Origin: Lactococcus allomyrinae
GTDB taxonomy: Bacteria; Bacillota; Bacilli; Lactobacillales; Streptococcaceae
Reading direction: 5' to 3'
DNA length: 64,000 bases
NCBI RefSeq assembly: GCF_003627095.1
Contig: NZ_CP032627.1
Location: 620,001 to 684,000 of the forward strand
Below the pieces are notes generated by a model. It saw only the letters and a list, made by a program, of their open reading frames with translations, did not search any database and was not told the origin of the DNA. Position numbers and translations under genes: made by a program. Below are positions 8,386-19,189 of this stretch, piece after piece; position 1 is the stretch's first letter; each line of letters begins with the position of its first letter.

Positions 8386-8391
8386 ATTATA
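8386..8391 (-). promoter_or_regulatory. -10 element of the ydjI operon
   Basis: On the minus strand TATAAT lies at 8391-8386, about 60 bases upstream of the ydjI start. The -35 region is weak. The remainder of the 378-base gap to 8705 holds a family B repeat and otherwise nothing recognised. Confidence 0.45.
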
Positions 8392-8527
8392 ACAAATTTC
8401 CTGTTTAAAACCCATATTATATCCATATTTTTTAAAAAATCGGTCCAAAGTCTGAAAAAATTGTGGCTTGAATTTTTAAAAGTAAAAGTTTAGAATTATC
8501 CATAGTACACAAGAGGTGAGGGGATTT

Positions 8528-8568
8528 TTAATACTGTTTAATTTTCAAACGTACCAATTGAAAATTTT
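8528..8568 (-). repeat. Dispersed repeat family B, copy 3, upstream of ydjI
   Basis: Read on the minus strand, TTTTCAATTGGTACGTTTGAAAA forms a hairpin in two arms (TTTTCAA..TTGAAAA) and is followed by TTAAACAGTATTAA, matching the other copies. It lies about 200 bases upstream of ydjI, beyond the putative promoter. Confidence 0.55.
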
Positions 8569-8705
8569 ACGCGAATCATCTCTTGCGCTTAATGCTGCTT
8601 TTCAAGGCTATGAATGAGAAAAGTATCGCCTTTTCCTTCCAAGCGTCACAAGACAATATTATCTATAGTGGAATCGCTAGATGAACTAATATAAGGAGAA
8701 TCTAT

Positions 8706-9848
8706 ATGAAGAAAATAATAAGTATCTTAGTTGTAGAGATTCTTTATCTTACAGCTTTCCATTTTATCATTGATTTTTTACAGCTTGGAGAGATGATAAA
8801 ACATTTTGGAGCTTATAGTATAACTGCTCAGATTTTTCTGGAAGAAATTCCAATTATTGTGCTCATGCTTTTCCTTAATCATTTTATTTGGAAACAAAAG
8901 ATCATTTTCAAAAAATATCCTTTAGGAAAAGGACTAGGCGTTTCTTTTTATACGATTTTAATGTTTTGTGTAGCGATTGGTGCAGGAATATACCGTCAAG
9001 TTGGACTAGGCATTTTTATTGCTTTATTTGTAGGAGCAATCTTTATTGGGCTTGCAGAGGAATTTGTCTTTCGCGGTCTTATTTTGGGACACTTGATTTC
9101 CAAAGGAAAATCACTCCTATTTTCGATGACGGTGTCTTCTATTCTCTTTGCTTGCTTGCATTTGGTCAACATCTTTCATCAACCACTTTTAAACACTTTT
9201 TTACAGGTGCTTTATGTTTTTCCTTTAGGAATGTTCTTGGCGGCGATTTATATCAAAACAAATAATCTGATGTTTGCAATCTTTCTTCATGCTATGCAAG
9301 ATTTTGCGGCATTAGTTTTTACGGGTGGAGTGAGTTCGCAAGTGACCTCATTGAGCGCTGTCTTGATGGATTATGCTTTGTATTTAACCCTTGCTTTAAT
9401 TATTTTATATGCGGATAGTCAGCAAATCGCTAACTTCAAGGCATTTTTAAAAAATATACCAGCTCAACTTGGAGACAGAAGCTTGCCAGCTTTGGCTAAA
9501 AATAAAATACTCCGCTCAGTTTTACTTGTTGTGGCGCTGATTTTTGGGATTATTACGAATTTTTGGTATGTCTTCGCCATTACTTCTAACGTACAACGTA
9601 CCTTGGCAGCAGGCAAAAATCATGCGGTCGCTACACAGGGAAACCAAGTATTAGGATTTACTTTGCTTTTAAGTATCCTATTTTATCTCGTTGTGATGAC
9701 CTTCTTTGATTATAGAAAAAGTAATTTCTGTTGGTTGCTTATTCCAGTGGTGGGTGGTCCAGTTTTTGTTATTATTGCATTGACAAAAAGTGTTCGTCCA
9801 AAATTTGACCAAAAAGTCAAACGAGGAAATCATCAAATGATTCGATAA
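8706..9848 (+). CDS. CPBP family intramembrane metalloprotease
   Basis: A 380-residue polytopic membrane protein with the CPBP (Abi/CAAX) motifs: EEFVFRG with E118, E119 and R123, FACLH with H152, and a later FLHAMQDF. At least eight hydrophobic segments are visible. Bacterial CPBP proteases include bacteriocin self-immunity proteins and Abi-like factors; no bacteriocin gene is adjacent, so the substrate is unknown. The start follows AAGGAGAAT. A C-terminal extension of about 130 residues with two more hydrophobic segments follows the protease core. The pyrK promoter begins directly after the stop. Confidence 0.85.
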   Translation: MKKIISILVVEILYLTAFHFIIDFLQLGEMIKHFGAYSITAQIFLEEIPIIVLMLFLNHFIWKQKIIFKKYPLGKGLGVSFYTILMFCVAIGAGIYRQVGLGIFIALFVGAIFIGLAEEFVFRGLILGHLISKGKSLLFSMTVSSILFACLHLVNIFHQPLLNTFLQVLYVFPLGMFLAAIYIKTNNLMFAIFLHAMQDFAALVFTGGVSSQVTSLSAVLMDYALYLTLALIILYADSQQIANFKAFLKNIPAQLGDRSLPALAKNKILRSVLLVVALIFGIITNFWYVFAITSNVQRTLAAGKNHAVATQGNQVLGFTLLLSILFYLVVMTFFDYRKSNFCWLLIPVVGGPVFVIIALTKSVRPKFDQKVKRGNHQMIR

Positions 9849-9851
9849 TCT

Positions 9852-9880
9852 TTGACGAAACTGATAAATTTCGTTATAAT
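9852..9880 (+). promoter_or_regulatory. Promoter of pyrK
   Basis: TTGACG (9852-9857) and TATAAT (9875-9880) are separated by exactly 17 bases, a near-consensus vegetative promoter starting the attenuated pyrK leader. Confidence 0.85.
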
Positions 9881-10228
9881 AATTTAAAACCTTTAAATGA
9901 GTCCAGAGAGGCTTACAAGGATACAGAAAATAGAATGTGAAGTGCTGACAATGTTTGATATAGTTCTGTCAGTGCTGACAGTTTTTAGTACACTTGTAGT
10001 CTGAGCTGCGAGTGTTTTTTGTATTATACTCGTTCGCCTTCAATTCTACGAAGTGCGATAGCATGGAGATAGAATTGTTAGATGAGCTGCAGATATTGTG
10101 CAAACTTTAACTTCTAAACGATACGTTTAAAAGTTAAACAGTATTAGTTCCACCGCTCAGCGAGATTTTGGACAAGCTTTGTGTGACTGACAACTTTTGT
10201 CAGCATACTGACAGAAATGGAGAAAGAA
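9881..10228 (+). promoter_or_regulatory. PyrR-type attenuator leader of pyrK
   Basis: AGTCCAGAGAGGCT at 9900-9913 is an exact match to the PyrR-binding loop consensus ARUCCNGNGAGGYU and is flanked by short complementary CCTT/AAGG arms. UMP-bound PyrR would favour termination. The first hairpin with a following T-run is the palindrome CTGTCAGTGCTGACAG (9966-9981) followed by TTTTT, which could be the attenuator. A second hairpin (CGAGT..ACTCG, 10011-10030) follows. The leader also carries a family B repeat and another CTGTCAG palindrome (10198-10213). The 348-base length is long for a pyr leader. Confidence 0.8.
10108..10148 (+). repeat. Dispersed repeat family B, copy 2, in the pyrK leader
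   Basis: AACTTCTAAACG and CGTTTAAAAGTT pair as a hairpin, followed by AAACAGTATTAGT. It is the best-preserved plus-strand copy of the family, 80 bases before the pyrK start. Confidence 0.65.
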
Positions 10229-11013
10229 ATGCCGAAATTACAAGAAATGATGACAGTGGTCAGTCAGCGTGAAGTTGCACGAGATATTTTCGAAATGGTG
10301 CTGACAGGTGAAATAGTTGCTGACATGGAAGTGCCAGGACAATTCTTGCATATCAAAGTACCCAATGATGCAATGCTTCTCAGACGACCAATTTCCATTT
10401 CAAGTTGGGATTCTGAAACTAATACTTGCACGATTTTATACAGAGCTGGGGATGAAGTGACAGGAACTAGACTTTTGTCAGTACTGACAGCAGGACAAAA
10501 GATTGATGTTATGGGACCTCTTGGACATGGTTTTCCGATTGACGAAGTCAAAAAAGGAGAACGTGTTTTGATTGTTGGTGGTGGTATCGGCGTTCCACCA
10601 TTATATGAGTTGGCTAAACGCTTGAGTAAAGTGAGTTGTAAAATTACAGTATTACTTGGTTTCGCCAGTAAAGAAGTCAAAATCTTAGAGCAGGAATTTC
10701 GTGAGTTATCAAATGTTGAGCTCAAAGTTGCAACTGATGATGGAAGTTATGGAACACAAGGTCATGTGGGACTTTTAATGAATGATTTAGACTTTGAACC
10801 TGACGCTGTTTATACTTGCGGTGCTGCTCCGATGCTCAAAGCGGTTGCTCAAAAATATGATACACTTGAACGACTTTATATCTCCATGGAAAGTCGGATG
10901 GCGTGCGGGATTGGTGCTTGTTATGCCTGCGTTGAACATGATAAAAATGATGAGTCAAAAGCATTGAAGGTATGTGAAGACGGTCCAGTTTTTACTGGAA
11001 ATGAGGTTCTTTT

Positions 11014-11017
<4 letters not shown>
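10229..11017 (+). CDS. pyrK: Dihydroorotate dehydrogenase B, electron transfer subunit
   Basis: The FAD/2Fe-2S subunit that passes electrons from PyrDb to NAD. The 262 residues show [11 protein letters not shown] (FAD binding), [13 protein letters not shown] (NAD binding) and the iron-sulfur cysteines in [21 protein letters not shown]. The start MPKLQEMM at 10229 follows GGAGA and matches the lactococcal form; an ATG at 10217 is less likely. A perfect CTGTCAG-type palindrome (10476-10489) is inside the gene and encodes LSVLT. The stop overlaps the following gene (ATGA). Confidence 0.95.
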
Positions 11018-12406
<1,389 letters not shown>

Positions 12407-12454
12407 TACAGAACGGTTCCAACTTTCAGAGTTTGTCCTGAGAGCAACTGTTTA

Positions 12455-12483
12455 TTGCTTTTCTATAGTGAATCAGTTATAAT
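12455..12483 (+). promoter_or_regulatory. Promoter before the GNAT-HAD-flavin protein-pyrF group
   Basis: TTGCTT (12455-12460) and TATAAT (12478-12483) with a 17-base spacer. It would give the downstream genes, including pyrF, a transcript of their own. Confidence 0.65.
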
Positions 12484-12516
12484 AAAATCCAATTTATCAA
12501 TTGTAAGGGAGAAGGT

Positions 12517-13023
12517 ATGCTTAGATGCCGAGAAATTGGAGAAAATGATGTAAAATATCTCTGGGAACTTTATACAGATGAGTCATCAATGCGGTATTTT
12601 GGAAGAGATTTAGCGAAGAATAAGTTAGAGATTATAAGTTTGATTCATCATTATATTGAAGGTGCTAAAAACTATGAAATGATTCGTTATCTTATGTTTG
12701 ATTGTGAAAAATTTATTGGATTTATAACAATCAAGCGCTATGATTCGCGTTACCATCGAGCTGAGGTTGATTATATCGTGGCGCCAGCTGTCAGAAGACA
12801 GGGTTATGGAGGGGCGATGTTACAACTTTTCTTAAAAAAAGTTTTTGCAGAATGGGAGTTGGCGCGCGTGACAGCTTATGTCAATCCAGAAAATATTCCT
12901 TCACAAAAATTGCTAGAAAAAACTAATTTTCACCGTGAAGGACTGCTCAGAGATTGGGATGGAGAAGGTGAAAGTCGTTATATTTATGGTTTCACAGCCA
13001 AAGATTTAAGGAAACTAAAATGA
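12517..13023 (+). CDS. GNAT N-acetyltransferase, RimJ/RimL-like
   Basis: A 168-residue acetyltransferase of the RimJ/RimL type. It starts MLRCREIGENDVKYLWELY and has RRQGYGGAMLQLFLKK (acetyl-CoA loop) and NPENIPSQKLLEKTNF, a hallmark of this group, then FHREGLLRDW. Substrate unknown. The start follows GGGAGAAGG. Its TGA overlaps the next start (ATGA). Confidence 0.82.
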   Translation: MLRCREIGENDVKYLWELYTDESSMRYFGRDLAKNKLEIISLIHHYIEGAKNYEMIRYLMFDCEKFIGFITIKRYDSRYHRAEVDYIVAPAVRRQGYGGAMLQLFLKKVFAEWELARVTAYVNPENIPSQKLLEKTNFHREGLLRDWDGEGESRYIYGFTAKDLRKLK

Positions 13024-13670
13024 CTTATTCAACAATTTTATTTGATTTAGATGGAACGCTCTCTAATCCAGCACGGGGCATTGTCAACGCTTTGGTTTAT
13101 GCGCTGCAAAAGTCTTCCGCACCTGAGATTAATCAAGAAGATTTACTCAAATTTATCGGACCTCCTCTTGCCGAATCTTTCAAAACTTTTTGTGGGTTTA
13201 ATGATGAGCAAACTGAGCAGGCAATTATTAACTATCGGGAGTATTTCAGTAAAAATGGCTTGTTTGAAAATCAGCTTTATGTAGGGATTTCAGAACTTTT
13301 GCACACTTTGAAAGAAAGTGGCAAGCAACTCGGTGTTGCAACATCAAAACCTGAATTTTATGCCAAGCAGATTATTGATTATTTTTCTATTTCCGAGTAC
13401 TTTGATTTTATCGCTGGTGCGACAATGGATGGAAGTCGGAGCAAAAAGAGTGATGTAATTGCCTATGCGATAGAAACTCATTGTATTACAAAGGAAAATA
13501 CTGTGATGGTTGGCGACCGTGCCTTTGATGTCATTGGTGCAAAAGAAAATGGCTTAAACTCAATCGGTGTTCTCTATGGCTTTGGAAATCAAAAAGAACT
13601 TGAAGAAGCAGGTGCTACTTGGCTTGTCGACGATATCAAAAGTTTGGAAGATAAACTGATGGGAAATTGA
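13020..13670 (+). CDS. HAD-superfamily phosphatase, phosphoglycolate phosphatase-like
   Basis: A 216-residue HAD hydrolase. Motif I is FDLDGTLSN with the nucleophile aspartate, motif II is GVATSKPE, and motifs III/IV are KSD and MVGDRAFDVIGA. It has the alpha-helical cap after motif I typical of the Gph/PpaX group. Its proximity to pyrF suggests a nucleotide-related or housekeeping phosphatase, but the substrate is not determined. It is translationally coupled to the GNAT gene before it. Confidence 0.82.
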   Translation: MTYSTILFDLDGTLSNPARGIVNALVYALQKSSAPEINQEDLLKFIGPPLAESFKTFCGFNDEQTEQAIINYREYFSKNGLFENQLYVGISELLHTLKESGKQLGVATSKPEFYAKQIIDYFSISEYFDFIAGATMDGSRSKKSDVIAYAIETHCITKENTVMVGDRAFDVIGAKENGLNSIGVLYGFGNQKELEEAGATWLVDDIKSLEDKLMGN

Positions 13671-13711
13671 TAGGTTAAGAGAAAAAACAAAATTTGAAAG
13701 GATGAGTAAAA

Positions 13712-14293
13712 TTGACCAAAAAAAGATTTAATTCAGAAATGTTTTATACAGGTTTTCCTGTGTTTATTACTCTTGTGAAAATAGACACAGAACAAATCCT
13801 TGCGACGACTTATAGCTCGTCTTATATGCTGGATAACTGGCTTGTCATAGGAGCAGGTGCTGACGGAAATACAGCTTCACATCTAAAAGTTGGAACAAAA
13901 TTGTCAGTAAATTATTTGGATGCTGAAAATGGGATTTTAGCTGATATTGCAGGTCTTGTCAGTAGTCGCACAAGGCTGTCAGTACTGACAGAAATGGGAG
14001 CAGAATTGACAGAGATTGATGAGATTCCGATCCTGGAAAATGGTTCAGTATCAATTATTGGGCAGATTGAAAAAGTTGTTTCGATGGATGGAATTAATCA
14101 TCTTTTTATAAAAATCACTGACAGATTTATTGATAAAAGGCTCCTTACTGACGGGAAAATTGATTGGGGAAATATGAGTGCGCTTGAATACTTTGGTGCT
14201 CAAACGGAACGATTTTACAAAGCTGTAAGTAGTGACAAAAAGAAAAAAGGACAATTTTTAAAAGAAAGTAGAAAACATGACACACGAAAATAG
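13712..14293 (+). CDS. Flavin reductase-like FMN-binding split-barrel protein
   Basis: The 193-residue product fits the flavin-reductase-like split barrel family, with [11 protein letters not shown] and [21 protein letters not shown] in the barrel. The TTG at 13712 is chosen from the AAAGGATG site upstream. The gene contains a perfect CTGTCAGTACTGACAG (13977-13992), translated LSVLTE. Its 3' end overlaps pyrF by 17 bases. The function is probably flavin-dependent reduction, with unknown substrate. Confidence 0.68.
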   Translation: MTKKRFNSEMFYTGFPVFITLVKIDTEQILATTYSSSYMLDNWLVIGAGADGNTASHLKVGTKLSVNYLDAENGILADIAGLVSSRTRLSVLTEMGAELTEIDEIPILENGSVSIIGQIEKVVSMDGINHLFIKITDRFIDKRLLTDGKIDWGNMSALEYFGAQTERFYKAVSSDKKKKGQFLKESRKHDTRK

Positions 14294-14993
14294 ACCAGTT
14301 ATTGCCTTAGACTTTCCAGAATTTGCGGATGTAAAAGATTTTTTGGAGCAATTCGACCCTTCAGAGAAACTTTATATTAAGTTAGGAATGGAGCTGTTTT
14401 ATACTGCAGGTCCACAAGTTGTCTATTATGTGAAATCACTTGGACATCGTGTATTTTTAGATTTGAAATTGCACGATATTCCGAATACAGTGGAATCCTC
14501 AATGCGTGTTCTTGCGCGCTTGGGTGTAGATATGGTTAATGTTCATGCGGCTGGTGGTGTTGAAATGATGATTGCTGCAAGACGAGGTTTGGAGGCAGGT
14601 ACACCGACCGGACGGAGAAAACCGAAACTTATTGCAGTGACTCAGCTGACCTCAACTTCTGAAGAAATCATGCACAATGACCAAAAAATCATGACAAGTC
14701 TGGAAGAATCTGTCATCAATTATGCTCAAAAAACAGCAGAAGCAGGACTTGATGGTGTGGTTTGTTCAGCACACGAAGTAGAAAAGATAAAAACAGCAAC
14801 TCATGAAGATTTTATTTGCTTAACACCTGGTATTCGTCCAGCTGGAACAGCTTCAGGAGACCAAAAACGAGTAATGACACCAGCGCAAGCCCATCAGATT
14901 GGCGCAGATTATATCGTGGTCGGTCGTCCTATTACCCAAGCACAAAATCCTATTGAGGCTTACCACAATATTAAAGCAGAGTGGAATCAATAA
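14277..14993 (+). CDS. pyrF: Orotidine 5'-phosphate decarboxylase
   Basis: Last step of UMP synthesis. The 238-residue product has the catalytic motif [11 protein letters not shown] with the Asp-Lys-x-x-Asp network, IALDF at the start, and LTPGIRP and VVGRPIT phosphate-binding motifs. The gene is separated from pyrDb by three other genes and overlaps the flavin-reductase-like gene. A clear terminator follows. Confidence 0.95.
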   Translation: MTHENRPVIALDFPEFADVKDFLEQFDPSEKLYIKLGMELFYTAGPQVVYYVKSLGHRVFLDLKLHDIPNTVESSMRVLARLGVDMVNVHAAGGVEMMIAARRGLEAGTPTGRRKPKLIAVTQLTSTSEEIMHNDQKIMTSLEESVINYAQKTAEAGLDGVVCSAHEVEKIKTATHEDFICLTPGIRPAGTASGDQKRVMTPAQAHQIGADYIVVGRPITQAQNPIEAYHNIKAEWNQ

Positions 14994-15029
14994 GTTAAAT
15001 TATGAACCAATCAATAAAAGTTAAAAATA

Positions 15030-15060
15030 AAATGGATAAGTGAACTTATCCATTTTTTAT
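15030..15060 (+). terminator. Terminator after pyrF
   Basis: AATGGATAAG-tgaa-CTTATCCATT followed by TTTTAT. Confidence 0.85.
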
Positions 15061-15100
15061 GGCTAGAAACATCATGGATATTAAAATAATCTGAAAATTA

Positions 15101-15109
15101 TGCTACAAT
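15101..15109 (+). promoter_or_regulatory. Extended -10 element upstream of serC
   Basis: TGCTACAAT is a good extended -10 element, 110 bases before serC. The leader between holds a small GGATAAAGCTATCC hairpin of unknown role. Confidence 0.5.
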
Positions 15110-15218
15110 ATATAAAAATTCTAATTTTCATACTGAGGATAAAGCTATCCATTTCTTCTGAAATATTAAATTTTTACAGTAGCTTAATGACCATTCCTCA
15201 CAGCTTAAAGGAGAAATA

Positions 15219-16304
15219 ATGATTTATAACTTTGCAGCAGGACCAGCCGTACTCCCACAAGAAGTGCTTAGAAAAGCGCAAAAAGAGTTTTTAAACTATG
15301 CGAACTCGGGAATGAGTGTGATGGAGTTGACACATCGGGGCAAGTTGTTTAGTGAAATTATTACGCACGCAGAAGAAACTTTGCGCGAGTTGATGAACAT
15401 TCCTGACCATTACAAAATTTTATTTCTACAAGGAGGAGCATCTACACAATTTACAATGGTACCGCTAAATTTGGCACTTGAGAAAAAAGCTTATTATACA
15501 ATATCGGGACTTTTCGGACAAAAAGCATACGAAGAAGCCGTTAAATTATCTAAAAAATTGGATTTGGAACCGATTATCCTTTCTGAGAGTAAAGGTGATC
15601 ATTTTACCAAAATCGCACAGTTTGATAAATGTCAAGTTGACCCAGAAGCTGCGTACGTTCATTTGACAATGAATAATACCATTGAAGGGAGCAGTATATA
15701 TGAACTCCCTGAAACTAATGGTGTGCCAATTGTTGGAGATATGAGTTCAAATATTCTTGCTGTAAAATATGATATTAATAAATTTGGACTAGTTTATGCT
15801 GGTGCTCAAAAAAATATTGGACCAGCAGGGGTAACCATTGTTATCGTGCGAGAAGACCTCTTACCTCATCAAGAAATGCTGTCTTCAATGCTGGATTATC
15901 AACTTTTAATCAAAAATCATTCGCTTTATAATACACCACCAACTTTTGGAATATACATGGCGGGGCTTGTCTTTGATTGGGTAAAATCGCTTGGTGGTGT
16001 TGATGAGATGGAGAAGTTAAATCGAGAAAAAGCAGTGTTACTTTATGATTATCTTGACAGCACTACTTTTTATCAAACACCAATCAAAAATAAAGCAGAA
16101 CGTTCAATTTGTAATATTCCTTTTACGACTTCTGATGAATCGCTTGACCAACTCTTTGTCAAACAGGCTGATGAATCAGGCTTAAAGAACCTAAAAGGGC
16201 ATCGTTCAGTAGGTGGGATGAGAGCAAGTATCTACAATGCTTTTCCAAGAGATGGTGTGGTTGAGTTGGTTAGGTTTATGAAAAAATTTGAAAAAGAACA
16301 TTAA
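15219..16304 (+). CDS. serC: Phosphoserine aminotransferase
   Basis: A PLP transaminase making 3-phosphoserine from 3-phosphohydroxypyruvate. The 361-residue product starts [13 protein letters not shown] as the family does. The PLP lysine is in [13 protein letters not shown], and the C-terminal [15 protein letters not shown] binds substrate phosphate. The start follows AAGGAGAA. It is followed by serA, the preceding step in the pathway, after 86 non-coding bases carrying a GAGATAGCAAGTTAAAA segment like the family A repeat end. Confidence 0.95.
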   Translation: MIYNFAAGPAVLPQEVLRKAQKEFLNYANSGMSVMELTHRGKLFSEIITHAEETLRELMNIPDHYKILFLQGGASTQFTMVPLNLALEKKAYYTISGLFGQKAYEEAVKLSKKLDLEPIILSESKGDHFTKIAQFDKCQVDPEAAYVHLTMNNTIEGSSIYELPETNGVPIVGDMSSNILAVKYDINKFGLVYAGAQKNIGPAGVTIVIVREDLLPHQEMLSSMLDYQLLIKNHSLYNTPPTFGIYMAGLVFDWVKSLGGVDEMEKLNREKAVLLYDYLDSTTFYQTPIKNKAERSICNIPFTTSDESLDQLFVKQADESGLKNLKGHRSVGGMRASIYNAFPRDGVVELVRFMKKFEKEH

Positions 16305-16390
16305 ATCTGTTCCGAAACTCAGCAGTGAGCAGCAATGCCCATAACTCAAAGAGCGGAGATAGCAAGTTAAAATAAATTGGGAGAAAAGAA

Positions 16391-17584
16391 ATGGTTTATA
16401 ATATCAAAACAATTGGAAATAATATTGACCCTCTAGGTTTACAAGCATTTGGCGAAGGTTTTGTCATTGATGCTGTAAAAGAAGATGAAGCAGATGCCTT
16501 TGTTTGTCGTGCTCAGAACTTTCATGATTATCAGTTTGGAAAAAATCTTCTAGCGATTGGTCGTGCAGGAGCAGGTTTCAATAATATTCCAGTTGAGCAA
16601 TGTGCTAGTGAAGGAATTGTTGTGTTCAATGCACCTGGCGGAAATGCTAATGCGGTAAAAGAGCAGGTACTTTGCATGATGATTTTTGGTTCTAGAAATC
16701 TCAAACCTGCAAATAAATGGTTGACCAGCCAAAAAGGAACCGATAGAGAAATTGATTTAGCCGTTGAAAAAGGGAAAAAAGCTTTTGCAGGGAGTGAAAT
16801 CCGTGGGAAAACACTAGGTATTATTGGTTTGGGTAATATTGGCTCTCGTGTAGCAAATGATGCGGCGAATCTGGGAATGAAAGTTTTAGGTTATGACCCC
16901 TATATTTCTGTTGAGCGCGCGTGGGATATTTCTCATGATGTGAAACGGGTAACGAATCTTGATGATATTTTTGAGGAAGCAGACTATATCACGATTCATA
17001 CACCATTGACCGAAGAAACAAAAGAAATGTACGGCTATGATAATTTTTCAAAGATGAAAAAAGGTGTGATTTTGATGAATTTTGCACGAGATGAGATTAC
17101 TGATAAATCGGCTGTTCTTGATTATATTGCCAATGGGACGATTCAATTTTTTGCAACGGATTTTGGCTCAGAGCAATTTTATCATCAAGAACATATTTTT
17201 GTGAGCCCTCATTTGGGAGGTTCAACTCAGGAAGCGAGTTTGAATTGCACAAGGATGGCCGCGAGGTCAATTCAAGCTTATCTTCAAACAGGTGAAATCA
17301 TTAATTCTGTGAATTTTCCAAATGTACGGCAAGAGCTAAAAGTTCCTTATCGGATTACATTGATTAATAAAAATGTTCCAAATGTAGTGGCACAAATTTC
17401 GGTGGCTGTTTCGGATAAAAATATTAATATCAGCAATATCATCAATCGTTCAAAAGGTGATTTTGCTTATACTTTGATTGACTTGGATGAACAAAATGAA
17501 TCTAAAATTCAAGCTTTAGTTGAGCATTTTGAAAATAGCGAAAATATTGTGAGGGTAAGAGTGATTAAAAAATGGTCATTGTGA
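16391..17584 (+). CDS. serA: D-3-phosphoglycerate dehydrogenase
   Basis: First step of serine synthesis, NAD-dependent oxidation of 3-phosphoglycerate. The 397 residues contain the Rossmann motif LGIIGLGNIGSRVAN, the catalytic histidine in SPHLGGSTQEA, and a C-terminal ACT domain (about 320-397, from VPYRITLINKNVPNV) that may bind serine. It lacks the extra ASB domain of long SerA forms. Its end overlaps the DUF1015 gene by 13 bases. Confidence 0.95.
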   Translation: MVYNIKTIGNNIDPLGLQAFGEGFVIDAVKEDEADAFVCRAQNFHDYQFGKNLLAIGRAGAGFNNIPVEQCASEGIVVFNAPGGNANAVKEQVLCMMIFGSRNLKPANKWLTSQKGTDREIDLAVEKGKKAFAGSEIRGKTLGIIGLGNIGSRVANDAANLGMKVLGYDPYISVERAWDISHDVKRVTNLDDIFEEADYITIHTPLTEETKEMYGYDNFSKMKKGVILMNFARDEITDKSAVLDYIANGTIQFFATDFGSEQFYHQEHIFVSPHLGGSTQEASLNCTRMAARSIQAYLQTGEIINSVNFPNVRQELKVPYRITLINKNVPNVVAQISVAVSDKNINISNIINRSKGDFAYTLIDLDEQNESKIQALVEHFENSENIVRVRVIKKWSL

Positions 17585-18795
17585 AGGCTTTTAAGGCGAT
17601 TAGACCACGAGAGGATTTGGTTGAGAAAGTAGCGACTTTGCCTTACGATGTCCTATCTAGCAATGAAGCAAGGGTGCTCTCGGCTGATAATCCTTACTCT
17701 TATTTGCATATTGATAAAGCTGAGGTCGATTTGCCAGTGGATATTGATTCGCATAGTGAAGCGGTATATCAGCAGGCTGCGACTGCCTTAAAAGATTTTT
17801 TAGAGGCTGGCTGGTTGAAAAAAGAAGATGAAGATAGACTTTATTTGTATGAGTTAACGATGAATGGACGGACTCAAACGGGAATTGTTGGCTGTACTTC
17901 AATTTCAGATTATGAAAACGGCAAAATCAAACGTCATGAGTTGACTTTGCCTGAAAAAGAGCAAGATAGAATTAATCATTTTGAGGCAACAAACTGCAAT
18001 ACTAGTCCTATTTTCCTTGCTTATCATGAAAAATACGAAATTCAAGCTTTGGTTTCAGAATGGAAACAGAGTCATGAGCCGATTTATGATTTTACGAGTT
18101 TTTATGGCGTTGCACATCGCATTTATCTTGTTGATGATAACGATGTTGTGGAGCAGCTTGAGCAGTATTTTTCTCAAGTTTCTGCGCTATATATTGCAGA
18201 CGGCCACCATCGGAGTGCGAGTGCATTCAGAGTAGGAGCAAAGCGTAGAGCTGCTGAAAATGATGATGAAAATGCGGAATATAACTATTTTTTATCTGTT
18301 ATTTTTCCGGATAATGAATTAGAAATTTTGGATTATAATCGAGTGATTAAAACAGCTCTACCGCAAGATTTCTGGGAGAAAGTTGCTGAAAAATTTTATT
18401 TTGAAAAAATTGAACGTTCAATTCCACAGAAAACACATGAAATCCATGCATTTTCGAATCATCAATGGTTTAGGTTGACACCTAAAAATGAATTCATTCC
18501 AACGGATGAAGTGGAGGCTTTAGATGTAGCAATTTTGCAAAATGAAATCTTGGCACCATTGCTAGAAATAGATAACCCAAAGACAAATCCTAATATTAAA
18601 TTTGTCGGTGGTATTCGTGGACTTTTAGCACTTGAAGACGAAGTAAATGCTGGAGCTGGAATCGCTTTTGCACTTTATCCTCCAACGATGGCAGATCTTC
18701 TCGCCGTTGCAGATGCAGGAAAAATTATGCCTCCAAAATCAACATGGTTTGAGCCAAAGCTTTTATCAGGACTATTTTTGCATGAATTAAGCTAA
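17572..18795 (+). CDS. DUF1015 family protein coupled to serA
   Basis: A 407-residue cytoplasmic protein of the DUF1015 family, recognisable from VKAFKAIRPREDLVEKVATL, YIADGHHRSASA and KIMPPKSTWFEPKLLSG. Its biochemical role is not established to my knowledge. It overlaps serA by 13 bases, so the two are translationally coupled, which suggests a role near serine or phosphoserine metabolism. Confidence 0.82.
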   Translation: MVIVKAFKAIRPREDLVEKVATLPYDVLSSNEARVLSADNPYSYLHIDKAEVDLPVDIDSHSEAVYQQAATALKDFLEAGWLKKEDEDRLYLYELTMNGRTQTGIVGCTSISDYENGKIKRHELTLPEKEQDRINHFEATNCNTSPIFLAYHEKYEIQALVSEWKQSHEPIYDFTSFYGVAHRIYLVDDNDVVEQLEQYFSQVSALYIADGHHRSASAFRVGAKRRAAENDDENAEYNYFLSVIFPDNELEILDYNRVIKTALPQDFWEKVAEKFYFEKIERSIPQKTHEIHAFSNHQWFRLTPKNEFIPTDEVEALDVAILQNEILAPLLEIDNPKTNPNIKFVGGIRGLLALEDEVNAGAGIAFALYPPTMADLLAVADAGKIMPPKSTWFEPKLLSGLFLHELS

Positions 18796-18821
18796 TAAAT
18801 TTTGTTGGAAAGTTAAAGTTG

Positions 18822-19115
18822 ATTTGAAGTGATTATTTCATTGGTGGAGAATTTTTCTTCTCCACCAATGTTAGGTGATGTAACAACTAAGTGACTTGTA
18901 CGCAAATAGTATGCTTAACATCAAAGAAATGAAGTTACATCTCCGCTTTGCTACGTTATCCATTCGCTCTAAGCGACTAAAAATTGCAAGGCGAAATGGT
19001 TCTGTCCCTGAAGTCTATCTCGTTAAGTTGTTAAAAGTAACAAGCACAAATCGCAAGTGTTAAAATATCGAGACCCTAGGGCAGTAAAACGAAGGCAGCA
19101 CTTGCTAAGTTAAAA
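18822..19115 (+). repeat. Dispersed repeat family A, second copy
   Basis: It begins TTTGAAGTGATTATTTCA, forms the strong hairpin ATTGGTGGAGAA..TTCTCCACCAAT, and keeps ATCTCCGCTTTGCTACG, TTGCAAGGCGAAATGGT and CTGTCCCTGA. It ends GACCCTAGGGCAGTAAAACG and GCAGCACTTGCTAAGTTAAA. The order is the same as at 1893-2350 but without the internal expansions. No ORF is present, and no other gene signal lies in 18796-19189. Confidence 0.7.
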
Positions 19116-19118
19116 CTT

Positions 19119-19166
19119 GATATACAGAAAACTCTGTCAGCGTGCTGACAGAGTTTTCTGTATATC
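19119..19166. terminator. 48-bp near-perfect palindrome between converging genes
   Basis: Two exactly complementary 22-base arms (19119-19140 and 19145-19166) flank the four bases CGTG. The centre is CTGTCAG-CGTG-CTGACAG. It separates the serC-serA-DUF1015 operon from the rsmG operon, so a two-way terminator is likely, although no T-run follows on either strand. Confidence 0.7.
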
Positions 19167-19189
19167 ATCATCACTTAAACTAACAGTGA

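Noticed and set aside
10264-10725. 153-codon minus-strand ORF within pyrK
   Set aside because: A shadow of the pyrK coding frame without ribosome-binding site.
12434-12447. Second PyrR-like loop (GTCCTGAGAG) after pyrDb
   Set aside because: It matches only the first part of the consensus, lacks GGYU, and lies upstream of the next promoter rather than in its transcript.
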